Assembly (NCBI GenBank): GCA_937896505.1
Contig: CALBNP010000206.1
Span: forward strand, 1-36,085
Source of the DNA: an uncultured Bacteroidales bacterium
Lineage (GTDB): Bacteria > Bacteroidota > Bacteroidia > Bacteroidales > F082
Length of the DNA: 36,085 nucleotides
Reading direction: 5' to 3'
Below the pieces are notes generated by a model, which saw only the letters and a program-made list of their open reading frames with translations, made no database searches and was not told where the DNA came from. Position numbers and translations under genes: made by a program. Below, piece after piece: positions 7,356 through 15,791 of this stretch. Within the stretch, counting starts at the first letter, position 1. Each line of letters opens with the position of its first letter.

Positions 7356-8030
7356 TTATTTCTTGATGAGTACTTCGTCAATCATGCCGTATTCCTTGGC
7401 TTCGGCAGCGGTCATCCAGTAGTCGCGGTCGGAGTCGGCCCACACCTTGTCGTAAGGTTGGCCAGAGTGCTTGGCGATGATTTCGTAAAGTTCCTTTTTC
7501 AGTTTCTGAATCTCGCGAGCGGTAATCTCGATTTCGGTAGCTTGGCCTTCCACACCGCCCATGGGTTGGTGAATCATGATGCGAGAGTGGGGCAGTGCCG
7601 AACGTTTGCCTTTGGCGCCTGCGCACATCAGCACGGCAGCCATCGAAGCGGCCATGCCGGTGCAGATGGTAGCCACATCAGGGCCAATGAATTGCATGGT
7701 GTCGTAGATGCCTAAGCCTGCATAAACGCTGCCGCCAGGTGAGTTGAGGTAGATTTGGATGTCGCGTTTCGGGTCGGTCGATTCAAGGAAGAGCAATTGG
7801 GCTTGGATGACGTTGGCTACATAGTCGTCGATGGCAGTGCCAAGGAAGATGATGCGGTCCATCATCAAACGTGAGAAGACGTCCATTTGGGCGATGTTGA
7901 GCTGGCGCTCTTCGATGACGGTAGGTGAGATGTAACCTCCGCTGTTGCTGATTCTTGACATGTATTGTTCAAGACTTAATGGGTTAAGTCCCATGTGTTT
8001 GGTAGCATACTTGAAAAATTCGTTGTTCAT
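7356..8030 (-). CDS. clpP: ATP-dependent Clp protease proteolytic subunit
   Basis: 224 aa. Serine peptidase that forms the tetradecameric degradation chamber of ClpXP. The catalytic triad is visible: Ser129 in GMAASMAA, His154 in IHQPMGG, and Asp204 in DRDYW. The frame is open to 8090, but MNNEFFKYATKHMG at 8030 is chosen because the extra 20 residues are hydrophobic, unlike the family, and would run through the terminator hairpin at 8054-8102. No promoter is visible between the hairpin and the ATG, so expression may depend on read-through from tig or on processing. Confidence 0.96.
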   Translation of the reverse strand: MNNEFFKYATKHMGLNPLSLEQYMSRISNSGGYISPTVIEERQLNIAQMDVFSRLMMDRIIFLGTAIDDYVANVIQAQLLFLESTDPKRDIQIYLNSPGGSVYAGLGIYDTMQFIGPDVATICTGMAASMAAVLMCAGAKGKRSALPHSRIMIHQPMGGVEGQATEIEITAREIQKLKKELYEIIAKHSGQPYDKVWADSDRDYWMTAAEAKEYGMIDEVLIKK

Positions 8031-8053
8031 AATGATTTTGTTTTTTAATGTTG

Positions 8054-8102
8054 AAAAAAACCAAAGGTTCAAAAGGGCATGATGACCCATCTGAACCTTT
8101 GG
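8054..8102 (-). terminator. Terminator/attenuator between tig and clpP
   Basis: Arms 8061-8071 and 8092-8102 are a perfect 11-bp inverted repeat (CCAAAGGTTCA), with an inner GGG/CCC pairing in the loop. On the minus strand it is followed directly by seven T (8060-8054). It lies 14 nt after the tig stop codon. Confidence 0.85.
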
Positions 8103-8116
8103 CGATGGTTTATTGA

Positions 8117-9469
8117 TTATTTTCTTTCTTCTTCGAGCTTCTTGATGAAGTCGGAGTAGGAGATTTCAGGGAAGTTGATGTTCATCTTGCCTTTCAGGAA
8201 AGAAGTCATCTTGATGTCGGCGAGCTGGTTCTTCAGCTGTTCGGTCTGTTCGCCTTCCTTGAGGTAGTTGGCGGCAATCTTGTCGAGGTTGGCCTTCATG
8301 TCGTCTTCGAGGGTGTTGTAGTCGATGCCAGGGAAGATTTGCTTGACGACGAAGTCTTTCAGTTCGGCATCGGTCACCACGAGTTCCATGTTGTCCTTCA
8401 CGATGGCGTCTTCGATGAACTGCCAACGCAAGCCTTTCACATAGTTTTCTTCGTAGTTCTTCTCGACGTCTTCCATGCTGATTTCGCCACGGCTGTTTTC
8501 AACGATCCAACGCTTCAGGAATGCGTCAGGCAGGTTGAATTGGACGCCAGCCACCAGTTCGTCAATCATCTTGTTGAAGAGGATGCGGTCGGTTTCGGCT
8601 TCGTATTGCTTTTCCATTTCTTCCTTGACGAGGGCCTTGAAGGCATCGAGGTCGGCGATTTCCTTGTCGGGGAACACCTTCTTGAAGAATTCTTCGTTCA
8701 GTTCGGGAGTTTCCTCACGGATGATGTCGTCGATAATGATGTTATAGTCGCTATCGGCAGGAGCATTTTCGCCGAGGAGTTTCTGTGCAGCTTCTTCCGA
8801 GTTGAGGCCATCCTTGAAGTTGAAGATGAATTCGGCACCGACTTCCTTGCCGATGAGTTTCTTCTTTCTGGTCTTGGCGGTGATGGTCTTCAGGTCGAAG
8901 AAGAATCCGTCTCTTTGGAAACCACCTTCCACTTCCTTGCCGTCTTCGGCTTCGCGAATCTTCAGTTCCAGACGGTCGTTTTCTTCGACGGTTTCAGGAT
9001 GAGAGACGTTAGGGTTGCGCTTGACGAGGTTGTCGATGGTTTCTTGGATTTCCTTTTCTTCAGGAACAACGTGATAGAAATCGACCATGGTGTTGCTGAG
9101 GTCGTATTTGATTTCAGGACGGATGGCGGCTTCAAACCAGAATTCCATGGTTTCCTGATGTTCGAGGTCGGCAGGATTTTGCTGGTCAGGGTCGCTGAGC
9201 GGGTAACCGATGAGGTTGAGGTTGTTGTCAACGATGTGCTTGTTCAGGCCTTCCGAAACGAGGTCGTTCAGCACTTCCATCTTGGCTTGCATGCCATACA
9301 TTTTCTTCACCATGCCCATTGGGACCATGCCTGGACGGAAACCAGGAACATTGGCCTTCTGACGCATTTTCTTCAACGAATCGTTTACTTTTGGTTCGTA
9401 ATCTTCCTTAGCTACGCTAATCTTGATGGAGACAAGTTGCTCTCCCTTTTCTGTCTGTGTGATATTCAT
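8117..9469 (-). CDS. tig: Trigger factor
   Basis: 450 aa. Ribosome-associated chaperone for nascent chains. The N-terminal domain has the ribosome-binding signature (NVPGFRPGMVPMGMVKKMYG, about 39-58). A central FKBP-like region spans roughly 155-250 (DRLELKIREAEDGKEVEGG, then KLIGKEVGAEF), and a charged, helical C-terminal arm domain follows. The central domain looks divergent from E. coli, as expected in Bacteroidota. It sits ahead of clpP and clpX on the same strand, the order known from many bacteria, but is separated by a strong hairpin. No clear TAnnTTTG box is seen upstream. Confidence 0.95.
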   Translation of the reverse strand: MNITQTEKGEQLVSIKISVAKEDYEPKVNDSLKKMRQKANVPGFRPGMVPMGMVKKMYGMQAKMEVLNDLVSEGLNKHIVDNNLNLIGYPLSDPDQQNPADLEHQETMEFWFEAAIRPEIKYDLSNTMVDFYHVVPEEKEIQETIDNLVKRNPNVSHPETVEENDRLELKIREAEDGKEVEGGFQRDGFFFDLKTITAKTRKKKLIGKEVGAEFIFNFKDGLNSEEAAQKLLGENAPADSDYNIIIDDIIREETPELNEEFFKKVFPDKEIADLDAFKALVKEEMEKQYEAETDRILFNKMIDELVAGVQFNLPDAFLKRWIVENSRGEISMEDVEKNYEENYVKGLRWQFIEDAIVKDNMELVVTDAELKDFVVKQIFPGIDYNTLEDDMKANLDKIAANYLKEGEQTEQLKNQLADIKMTSFLKGKMNINFPEISYSDFIKKLEEERK

Positions 9470-9616
9470 TATTTATTGTGCTTTGTATTTCTAATATAGT
9501 CTCTAAACTCTATTTTTTCAACCTGTGGTGCGTTTTTCCACCATATAACCTTTTTCAGATGCGATGAATCGCCTCTCTACAACCCATCACCCATCACCAT
9601 TCACCTAAAATAACCG

Positions 9617-9698
9617 TGCGGATGAAGGGACTCGAACCCTTACTTCTCTCGAAACTAGATCCTAAGTCTAGCGCGTCTACCAATTCCGCCACACCCGC
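9617..9698 (-). tRNA. tRNA-Leu (anticodon UAG)
   Basis: The minus strand folds as a class II tRNA of 82 nt. The acceptor arm GCGGGTG pairs with CATCCGC (one G-U). The anticodon stem CTAGA/TCTAG encloses loop CTTAGGA with anticodon TAG, decoding CUA. A long variable arm fits leucine, and the T arm contains GGGTTCGAGTCCC. The discriminator base is A. The 3' CCA is not encoded. Confidence 0.96.
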
Positions 9699-9716
9699 GT
9701 GTGATTTTTGAGGGCG

Positions 9717-9724
9717 CAAAGATA
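9717..9724 (-). promoter_or_regulatory. Promoter -7 box for tRNA-Leu
   Basis: The minus strand reads TATCTTTG, a full TAnnTTTG match, 18 bp before the mature tRNA 5' end. Confidence 0.5.
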
Positions 9725-9753
9725 CAACTTTTATTTATATATAGGTATAAGAT

Positions 9754-10896
9754 TTACTTTTTCACATCCAAGGCGTCTCTCAACGCATTTCCGATGAGCA
9801 TGAAGGCCAACACCAAGAGCATGATGGCGATGCCGGGAAGGATAGCGAGATAGGCAGCATCCAAGATGATGAAGGCGTAGTTTTCCTTGATCATGCTGCC
9901 CCATGAGGGCATGGGAGGCTGCACGCCGATGCCCAAGAAACTGAGGCCGGCTTCCAAAAGGATGGCGGATGCGAAATTGGCCGCCGATACCACGATGATG
10001 GGGTTGAGGATGTTGGGCAAGATGTGACGGAAGATGATGCGCAAATCCTTGAAACCCAAGGCGCGTCCCGCTTCCACGAAGGTGGTCTCGCGTATGGAAA
10101 GGATTTGTCCGCGGACGATGCGTGCCACTTCAACCCACATGGTAAGTCCCACAGCGATAAATACTTGCGCGATTCCCTTGCCTAAGGCGAAAGTGATGGC
10201 GATGACCAAAAGCAGGGTAGGAATTGACCATACCACATTGATGAACCAAACCACCACATCATCGACTTTGCCACGAAAGAATCCGCCCAAGCTGCCTATC
10301 ACGATACCGATGAGCAGACTCAGCAGCACGGCGATGAAACCAACCGTAAGGCTGATGCGAGTGCCCAAGACAAGGCGGCTGAGAAAGTCGCGGCCAAACT
10401 GGTCGGTGCCAAGGAGAAACTTCTGGTGTTTCACGCAATACCTATTAATATATTGCTCGGCTTCAGCTGATGAAGCGAATGACTTTCTCGCAATTTCTTG
10501 GTTGCTGATGGTCTCCGACTTGGGGTGGCTTGATGGCTCTGGATTGAACTGATAGATAATAGTGTTGTCTTTCTGCACAACGATGCTGTCGAAAGGCATG
10601 TAGGTGCAATCGTCGGGACGACCATAGAGCAGCCTTTGGAAAAACGAAGGCTGAGGCGATGGCATTTCCTTTGGGATGAGTAGCATATCAACTTCGAAAC
10701 CGGGTTTTTGCGTGCTGAGTTCGAGCAGCTGACGGTTGGCGTTTGGCGTGGCGTCGGGAATGAGATAGTAGGCTAAGATGGCAACGATGGCAAACAACAC
10801 GACAAAGGCAGTGGCAATCATTCCCAACTTGTTTTTGCGGAATCGTTGCCAAGCAATCGTCTGTGGCGACAGAGTCTTGTCGTTTGAGGAAGCCAT
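9754..10896 (-). CDS. ABC transporter permease, OppC/DppC family
   Basis: 380 aa. Inner-membrane permease of a peptide-type ABC importer. TM1 lies at about residues 25-47 (LGMIATAFVVLFAIVAILAYYLI). A periplasmic insert of about 110 residues follows, then GTDQFGRDFLSRLVLGTRISL, the usual entry to the five-helix BPD_transp_1 domain. The EAA-type loop EAGRALGFKDLRIIFRHILPN contacts the ATPase. The start at 10896 is chosen because the upstream ATG at 10932 overlaps the end of the preceding gene. The OppB partner, ATPase and binding protein are not in the window, so it must work with subunits encoded elsewhere. It follows the SDR gene by 11 nt and is probably cotranscribed. Confidence 0.9.
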   Translation of the reverse strand: MASSNDKTLSPQTIAWQRFRKNKLGMIATAFVVLFAIVAILAYYLIPDATPNANRQLLELSTQKPGFEVDMLLIPKEMPSPQPSFFQRLLYGRPDDCTYMPFDSIVVQKDNTIIYQFNPEPSSHPKSETISNQEIARKSFASSAEAEQYINRYCVKHQKFLLGTDQFGRDFLSRLVLGTRISLTVGFIAVLLSLLIGIVIGSLGGFFRGKVDDVVVWFINVVWSIPTLLLVIAITFALGKGIAQVFIAVGLTMWVEVARIVRGQILSIRETTFVEAGRALGFKDLRIIFRHILPNILNPIIVVSAANFASAILLEAGLSFLGIGVQPPMPSWGSMIKENYAFIILDAAYLAILPGIAIMLLVLAFMLIGNALRDALDVKK

Positions 10897-10907
10897 GTCT
10901 CTTTTCC

Positions 10908-11684
10908 TTATTTGATGTTTTGCTGCTTGCACCAGACTTTCATCACGAAACGGTGGGGCAGCATTTTGATGAGTACGACTTGGGCCCGAGCTACGAAACC
11001 ATAGGTGCTGATGTCACGTCCGCGTTTTAGGTCACGCCACCCACGGGCCACCAAGTCCTTGGGATCGTACATGGCATTGAAGTAGGTGACACGGTCGTGC
11101 GTCGTTTTCGTGTTGGCGACATCGAAAAACTCGGTTTTGGTCCAGTAAGGGCAAAGTGCTGTGACAGTGATGCCTTGTGGACGCAACTCGGTCCACAAAC
11201 TGCGGCTGAAGCTGAGCACGAAGGCTTTGGTGGCCGCATATTCGCCGATGTAAGGCACGGGCTGGAAGGCGGCAACCGATGCAATGTTGAGTATCTTGCT
11301 GCCTCGTTTCATGTATGGCAGGCAGATGTAACACAAGTCCATGAGAGCCTTGCAGTTGAGTGCCAGCATGTGGTCGGCTACGCTTTGTGGGATGTCTTGC
11401 ACGGCTTGGAACTTGCCATAGCCGGCGGCATTCACCAAAAGGACGATTTCGACATCTTCGTCTTTTAGCAGATGGCTGAAATCGGTGAGACTGTTGACGT
11501 CGGTCAGGTCCATGGGCAGGCAACGCACTGTCTGTTTGCTCAGTTCTTGTGCGAGAGCCTCTAGGCGTTCGGCACGTCGGGCGATAATCCAGAGTTCATC
11601 GAAATTGAATTGCTGTGCAGCAGTGCGGGCGAATTGTTGCCCCATGCCGCTCGATGCGCCTGTTACTATGGCTACCTTTTTCAT
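10908..11684 (-). CDS. Short-chain dehydrogenase/reductase (SDR)
   Basis: 258 aa, classical SDR length. The NAD(P)-binding motif TGASSGMG is at 8-15, NAAG at 85-88, and the catalytic residues are Asn110, Ser136 (NIASVAAF) and YAATK with Tyr149 and Lys153. The Arg-Arg after the second strand (IIARRAERLEAL) suggests NADP(H) preference by family rule. The substrate is unknown; similar proteins are annotated as YqjQ/DltE-like oxidoreductases. It is the first gene of a two-gene unit with the OppC-type permease and is divergent from nhaC, sharing the palindromic promoter region at 11747-11765. Confidence 0.92.
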   Translation of the reverse strand: MKKVAIVTGASSGMGQQFARTAAQQFNFDELWIIARRAERLEALAQELSKQTVRCLPMDLTDVNSLTDFSHLLKDEDVEIVLLVNAAGYGKFQAVQDIPQSVADHMLALNCKALMDLCYICLPYMKRGSKILNIASVAAFQPVPYIGEYAATKAFVLSFSRSLWTELRPQGITVTALCPYWTKTEFFDVANTKTTHDRVTYFNAMYDPKDLVARGWRDLKRGRDISTYGFVARAQVVLIKMLPHRFVMKVWCKQQNIK

Positions 11685-11746
11685 TTCCTATGGAGATTTA
11701 GTGTTGCTTTGTTTGCAGTCTGTTGCGATAAATGAGCTTTGAGTTG

Positions 11747-11765
11747 GCAAAAATACTATTTTTGC
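11747..11765. promoter_or_regulatory. Palindromic bidirectional promoter (SDR and nhaC)
   Basis: The 19-bp sequence GCAAAAATACTATTTTTGC is a perfect palindrome around one central C. Each arm is a full TAnnTTTG box: plus strand 11757-11764 toward nhaC (ATG 11782) and minus strand 11755-11748 toward the SDR gene (ATG 11684). A TTTG at 11738-11741 could be the plus-strand -33 element, slightly close. Confidence 0.6.
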
Positions 11766-11781
11766 GGCAGATTATTGACCT

Positions 11782-13446
11782 ATGAGAAAAAGAAAAAAGA
11801 TTGTGGCTCTCGTTATCTTGTCACTTTTTGTGATAGGTTTTGCCATGCTTTATATTTTTGGACCCGTTGTAGGTCCCATGCCTTTGTGGCTCTCGGTGTT
11901 GCCGCCGTTAGTGGCCATCGTGATGGCTCTGTTGGTGAAGGAAGTGTTGTCGTCGTTGTTTGTGGGTATCCTTTCGGGCGCTTTTATCATGGCATTGTAT
12001 GCGGGCAGTAGTCCGGCCGAGGCATTGGGTGGCAGCGTGTTGCGTGTAGTGGATACCTATATCGTTGGCTCTGTGTTTGATGCCGATCATGTGCAAATCA
12101 TCGTCTTTACCTTGCTGATTGGCGGAATGGTACGTATCATCACCGTCAATGGCGGCATGCAAGGCATTGTCAATTGGCTGTCACGAAAAGCGAAGTCAGC
12201 AAGGTCTGGGCAACTGATGACTTTCCTAATGGACCTTTGTGTCTTTTTCGACGACTATTCCAACACCTTAGTCGTGGGCAATACGATGCGGCCTGTGACT
12301 GACAAACTGAAGATTTCGCGCGAGAAACTTTCGTATATCGTCGATTCTACTTCGGCTCCGGTAGTGGCAGTGGCTTTCGTCACCACATGGATTGGGGCAG
12401 AACTGAGTTATATCCAACAGGGTATCGAGGCGGTCGGCATGCAGACATCGGCCTATTCGGTGTTCTTCCATTCGTTGTCCTACAGTTTCTATCCTTTCCT
12501 CACCTTGGTCTTCGTGCTGATGCTGATTCTGAGTGGCCGCGATTTCGGGCCTATGCTGAAAGCGGAACGGAAAGCACGTATGGCAGAACAGACTGTTGAA
12601 AATTCCTCGGAATCAGGACCTAAATCAGCGCATATCATTGATGCTTTGGTTCCGTTGCTGGTGCTGATTTTCGGTACTATTGCCGGGCTTATAGCAACAG
12701 GTTACGAGGCCACGGTTTGGAATAGTGATGTGAGTTTCTTTTCCAAGCTATCTGATACGATAGGTCGGGCCAATTCATTTCAGGCATTGCTGTGGTCGTC
12801 GATAGTGTCGCTGTTGGTTGCCGTGGTAATGACTATGATGCGTGGCAACATGACATTTGTCAAACTGATGGAAGAAATGATTGAAGGCTTCAAGACTATG
12901 TTCAATGCTATACTGATTCTCACTATGGCTTGGTCTATCGCTTTGGTTACCGAGGACATGCACACGGCTGATTTCGTCACCCAGCTGCTTCTGAAATGGT
13001 CACTCTCTCCAGCCTTGGTGCCTGTCCTGACTTTCGTACTGGCTTGCCTTATCGGTTTTTCGACAGGCACTTCGTGGGGCACTATGGCTATCCTTTATCC
13101 TCTGATTCTGCCCACCTCGTGGCTGCTGTGCCAAGACCAAGGTCTTTCGGTTGAGGCTTCAATGCCGCTGTTCTACAATGTAGTAGCTTCGGTGATGGCA
13201 GGTGCTGTCATGGGCGACCATTGCTCACCGATTTCCGATACTACGATAATGAGTTCGATGGCTTCGGGCTGCAATCACCTCAGCCATGTGGGAACGCAGA
13301 TGCCGTATGCCCTCACTGTGGGTGGCGTGGCATTGATAGTGGGTGTGGCACCTTCTGCTTTCGGCTTGCCTTCATGGATGGCTTTCATTCTCGCCATTGC
13401 TGCGTTGGCTGCTATCGTGCGTTTTGTAGGCAAGAAAGTGGTTTGA
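11782..13446 (+). CDS. nhaC: Na+/H+ antiporter, NhaC family
   Basis: 554 aa polytopic inner-membrane protein with about 11-12 hydrophobic segments. The NhaC family exchanges external protons for internal Na+ and supports sodium and pH balance. Diagnostic segments are DYSNTLVVGNTMRP, STSAPVVAVAFVTTWIGAEL, FSTGTSWGTMAILYPLILP, and GDHCSPISDTTIMSSMASGC, which carry conserved polar residues inside membrane helices. The first ATG follows the palindromic promoter by 18 bp. It is likely transcribed alone, because dprA has its own -7 box just downstream. Related family members exchange malate/lactate, so the cation is inferred from similarity only. Confidence 0.9.
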   Translation: MRKRKKIVALVILSLFVIGFAMLYIFGPVVGPMPLWLSVLPPLVAIVMALLVKEVLSSLFVGILSGAFIMALYAGSSPAEALGGSVLRVVDTYIVGSVFDADHVQIIVFTLLIGGMVRIITVNGGMQGIVNWLSRKAKSARSGQLMTFLMDLCVFFDDYSNTLVVGNTMRPVTDKLKISREKLSYIVDSTSAPVVAVAFVTTWIGAELSYIQQGIEAVGMQTSAYSVFFHSLSYSFYPFLTLVFVLMLILSGRDFGPMLKAERKARMAEQTVENSSESGPKSAHIIDALVPLLVLIFGTIAGLIATGYEATVWNSDVSFFSKLSDTIGRANSFQALLWSSIVSLLVAVVMTMMRGNMTFVKLMEEMIEGFKTMFNAILILTMAWSIALVTEDMHTADFVTQLLLKWSLSPALVPVLTFVLACLIGFSTGTSWGTMAILYPLILPTSWLLCQDQGLSVEASMPLFYNVVASVMAGAVMGDHCSPISDTTIMSSMASGCNHLSHVGTQMPYALTVGGVALIVGVAPSAFGLPSWMAFILAIAALAAIVRFVGKKVV

Positions 13447-13455
13447 TTTTTTTTG

Positions 13456-13463
13456 TATTTTTG
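13456..13463 (+). promoter_or_regulatory. Promoter -7 box for dprA-rsgA
   Basis: TATTTTTG, a full TAnnTTTG match, in the 34-bp gap after nhaC. Predicted transcription would start near 13469-13471, leaving a leader of only about 10 nt before the GTG at 13481. Confidence 0.5.
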
Positions 13464-13480
13464 CAACGCTATTGAACATC

Positions 13481-14581
13481 GTGAATACTGACCTCAAATA
13501 TCAAATTGCCTTGACGCTTCTGCCTGGTGTTGGCGACATCATCGGGAAGAAGTTCGTCTCTTATTGTGGCAGTGCTGAAGCCATCTTCAAGGAAACACGC
13601 AAGTCGCTGGAAAAGATTTCGGGTATGCGCGAAGCAACCATCGAGGCCATTTGCAAGCCGAAGGAATACTTGAACCGTGCCGACGATGAACTAAGGTTCG
13701 TCGAGGAACATGGAATCCGCCCGATTTTCTATCTCGATGCCGATTATCCGCGTCGCCTCTTGCAGTGCGACGACAGCCCGTTGATGCTTTATTATAAAGG
13801 TAAGGCTAACCTCAATGCCAATCGGGTGGTGGCTATCGTTGGTACACGTAACATTACAGAATATGGCAAGGAAAACTGCTTGCAGCTGGTTGAGGATTTG
13901 GTTGCTGACAATGTTTTGATTGTCAGTGGTCTGGCTTACGGTGTGGATACTGCCGCCCATAAGGCCTCGGTGAAAAACGGTATCCCAACGGTAGGCGTAA
14001 TGGGTTGCGGCTTGCAGCAGGTCTATCCTGCCGTGAACAAGAAGTTGGCCGCCGACATGATTGAACAGGGTGGGGGCGTGCTTACCGAATGTATGAGCGG
14101 CACTTCGCCCGATCGGGAGAACTTCCCGCGTCGCAACCGCATCATTGCGGGCATGGCCGATGCTGTGGTGGTCATCGAGTCGGCGCTTAAAGGTGGCTCG
14201 CTCATCACCGCCGACTTGGCCAACAACTACAGCCGCGATGTGTTTGCCTATCCGGGTCGTGTCATGGATATCTACAGTCAAGGCTGCAACTACCTGATTC
14301 GCACCAACCGCGCCCACCTGATGGAAAGCGTGCAGAACCTGCGCTATGTGATGGGCTGGAATGTGGAGGCTAAAGTGGAAAAACAGACGGTGATGTTCCG
14401 GGAATATACTGAGGAAGAGAAACTCATCATGGACAGCTTTGGCTCGAATGCAGTCGTGGGGCTGGACGACATCATCGTCAATTCAGGCTTGCCCACTACA
14501 AAGATAGCGGCCATCTTGCTGAGTCTCGAATTCGATGGCGTGCTGATGGCATTGCCTGGAAAACGATACCAAAAATGCTAA
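13481..14581 (+). CDS. dprA: DNA-processing protein DprA (Smf)
   Basis: 366 aa from GTG. Binds incoming single-stranded DNA and loads RecA during natural transformation; it is also found in non-competent species. Order: an N-terminal helical HhH-like part (YQIALTLLPGVGDIIGKKFV), then the Rossmann-like domain with VAIVGTRNITEYG, SGLAYGVDTAAHKAS, GVMGCGLQQVYP, FPRRNRIIAGMADAVVVIES and GSLITADLA. A C-terminal winged helix ends the protein (VGLDDIIVNSGLPTTKIAAIL). There is no suitable ATG: GTG at 13481 fits the usual N terminus, while a TTG at 13472 is too close to the predicted transcript start. The last 7 nt overlap rsgA, indicating translational coupling. Confidence 0.93.
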   Translation: MNTDLKYQIALTLLPGVGDIIGKKFVSYCGSAEAIFKETRKSLEKISGMREATIEAICKPKEYLNRADDELRFVEEHGIRPIFYLDADYPRRLLQCDDSPLMLYYKGKANLNANRVVAIVGTRNITEYGKENCLQLVEDLVADNVLIVSGLAYGVDTAAHKASVKNGIPTVGVMGCGLQQVYPAVNKKLAADMIEQGGGVLTECMSGTSPDRENFPRRNRIIAGMADAVVVIESALKGGSLITADLANNYSRDVFAYPGRVMDIYSQGCNYLIRTNRAHLMESVQNLRYVMGWNVEAKVEKQTVMFREYTEEEKLIMDSFGSNAVVGLDDIIVNSGLPTTKIAAILLSLEFDGVLMALPGKRYQKC

Positions 14582-15519
14582 CTATGAGGGGAAAAGTGAT
14601 CAAATCGACGGGAAGCTGGTATATCGTTTTGGATGACGATGGTCGCCAATGGGAGTGCCGATTGAGAGGCAAAATCCGCTTGGATGGCTTGCGTTCCACC
14701 AACCCCGTGGCTGTGGGCGACAATGTGGTTTTCGAGCAAGAACCTGGCAAGGAGACGGCGGTCATCAAGAGCATCGAGACGCGTAATAACCTGATTGTCC
14801 GCAAGTCAGTGAACTTGAGCAAGGCTTCGCATATCATTGCCGCCAATGTGGATTTGGCCATCGTCGTGGCAACCATTGCCCAACCGCGCACTTCTACAGG
14901 TTTTATCGACCGTTTTTTAGTCACAGCCGAAGCCTATCACATTCCTACAGCATTGATTTTCAATAAGTGTGACCTGTATTCCGAGGATCAAATCGGCGAC
15001 ATGTGCGTGCTGATGGAATATTACCAAAGCATTGGCTACACCTCGTTCGGCGTTTCGGCCAAGACGGGCTTCCAGATTGATGAGTTATGCGACCTGATGC
15101 GTGGCAAGATATGCCTTTTCTCGGGCCACTCGGGCGTTGGAAAGTCGGCTTTGGTGAATGCCCTCGACCCGAATCTGAATGTCCGCATCGGTGAGATTTC
15201 GGATGTGCACGAGAAAGGCAAACACACCACCACCTTCGCCGAGATGCATCATCTTGACTTTGGTGCATGGATTGTGGATACGCCTGGCATCAAGGAATTT
15301 GCGTTATACGACCTTGAGAAAGAGACGCTTGCACAGCGTTTTCCCGAAATGCGTGAGCTGATGAGCGAATGTCGTTTCAACAACTGTACCCACATGCATG
15401 AGCCGGGTTGCGCCGTGAAGCAAGCCTTGGAAAATGGCGACATCGCCGATTGGCGTTACGTCAACTACCTCCGCATGATGAACGATGAAGACCACGATTC
15501 GGTGAAGGACGAAGGGTGA
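14575..15519 (+). CDS. rsgA: Ribosome small subunit-dependent GTPase A
   Basis: 314 aa. Circularly permuted GTPase that checks 30S maturation. An N-terminal OB fold (about 1-70) is followed by the permuted G motifs: NKCD at 130-133 (G4), SAKTG at 161-165 (G5), GHSGVGKS at 184-191 (G1) and DTPG at 235-238 (G3). The C-terminal zinc knuckle is complete: Cys266, Cys271, His273, Cys279. The start at 14575 overlaps the dprA stop by 7 nt; an ATG at 14584 is the alternative and would give MRGKVIKSTG. Confidence 0.96.
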   Translation: MLTMRGKVIKSTGSWYIVLDDDGRQWECRLRGKIRLDGLRSTNPVAVGDNVVFEQEPGKETAVIKSIETRNNLIVRKSVNLSKASHIIAANVDLAIVVATIAQPRTSTGFIDRFLVTAEAYHIPTALIFNKCDLYSEDQIGDMCVLMEYYQSIGYTSFGVSAKTGFQIDELCDLMRGKICLFSGHSGVGKSALVNALDPNLNVRIGEISDVHEKGKHTTTFAEMHHLDFGAWIVDTPGIKEFALYDLEKETLAQRFPEMRELMSECRFNNCTHMHEPGCAVKQALENGDIADWRYVNYLRMMNDEDHDSVKDEG

Positions 15520-15567
15520 TGGGTTGAAAAAATACATTCAATTTCAGCGAGAAAAAGGAATATTGCA

Positions 15568-15575
15568 TACTTTTG
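15568..15575 (+). promoter_or_regulatory. Promoter -7 box for the toxin-antitoxin pair
   Basis: TACTTTTG, a full TAnnTTTG match, 18 bp before the antitoxin ATG at 15594. Confidence 0.5.
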
Positions 15576-15593
15576 CAACAAATATGAATAGTT

Positions 15594-15791
15594 ATGGCAG
15601 TTATTACTATAGAATATGACGGACGAAGTACGGCAATAAAGAAGCTTATTGAAGTGATTCTATCTTTGGGCGCTAGGCAGGTGAAGCCAGAACCCAATGA
15701 AATCACCAAAAAAGCTATTCAAGATGCGATGAACGGCAATGTCATCCATTGTGATAGTTTTGAAGATTTTGTCAAGAAGGTCCACGAATGA
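15594..15791 (+). CDS. Antitoxin of a YafQ-type TA pair (DUF2683-like)
   Basis: 65 aa. The N terminus (MAVITIEYDGRSTAIKKLIEVILSLG) looks like a short beta strand plus helix that could dimerise and bind DNA. The C-terminal half (SFEDFVKKVHE) is acidic and helical, as expected for toxin-wrapping antitoxin tails. The product resembles small DUF2683-type Bacteroidota proteins, but the main evidence is context: its stop overlaps the toxin start by 4 nt (ATGA), it has its own promoter box, and it is the usual size. It probably represses its own promoter together with the toxin. Confidence 0.78.
   Translation: MAVITIEYDGRSTAIKKLIEVILSLGARQVKPEPNEITKKAIQDAMNGNVIHCDSFEDFVKKVHE

Noticed and set aside
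6129..7715. 528-codon open frame on the plus strand opposite clpX and clpP
   Set aside because: It is fully antisense to two clear genes, its protein is rich in Phe, Val, Asp and His with no domain, and it is explained by the codon bias of the opposite strand.
8339..9499. 386-codon open frame on the plus strand opposite tig
   Set aside because: Antisense shadow of trigger factor, with the same Phe/Val/Asp-rich composition and no recognisable domain.
9575..9610. Short GGTGATGG-type tandem repeats (minus strand) next to the tRNA
   Set aside because: Only two or three imperfect units; a similar string at the end of rsgA is too short to be called a repeat family.
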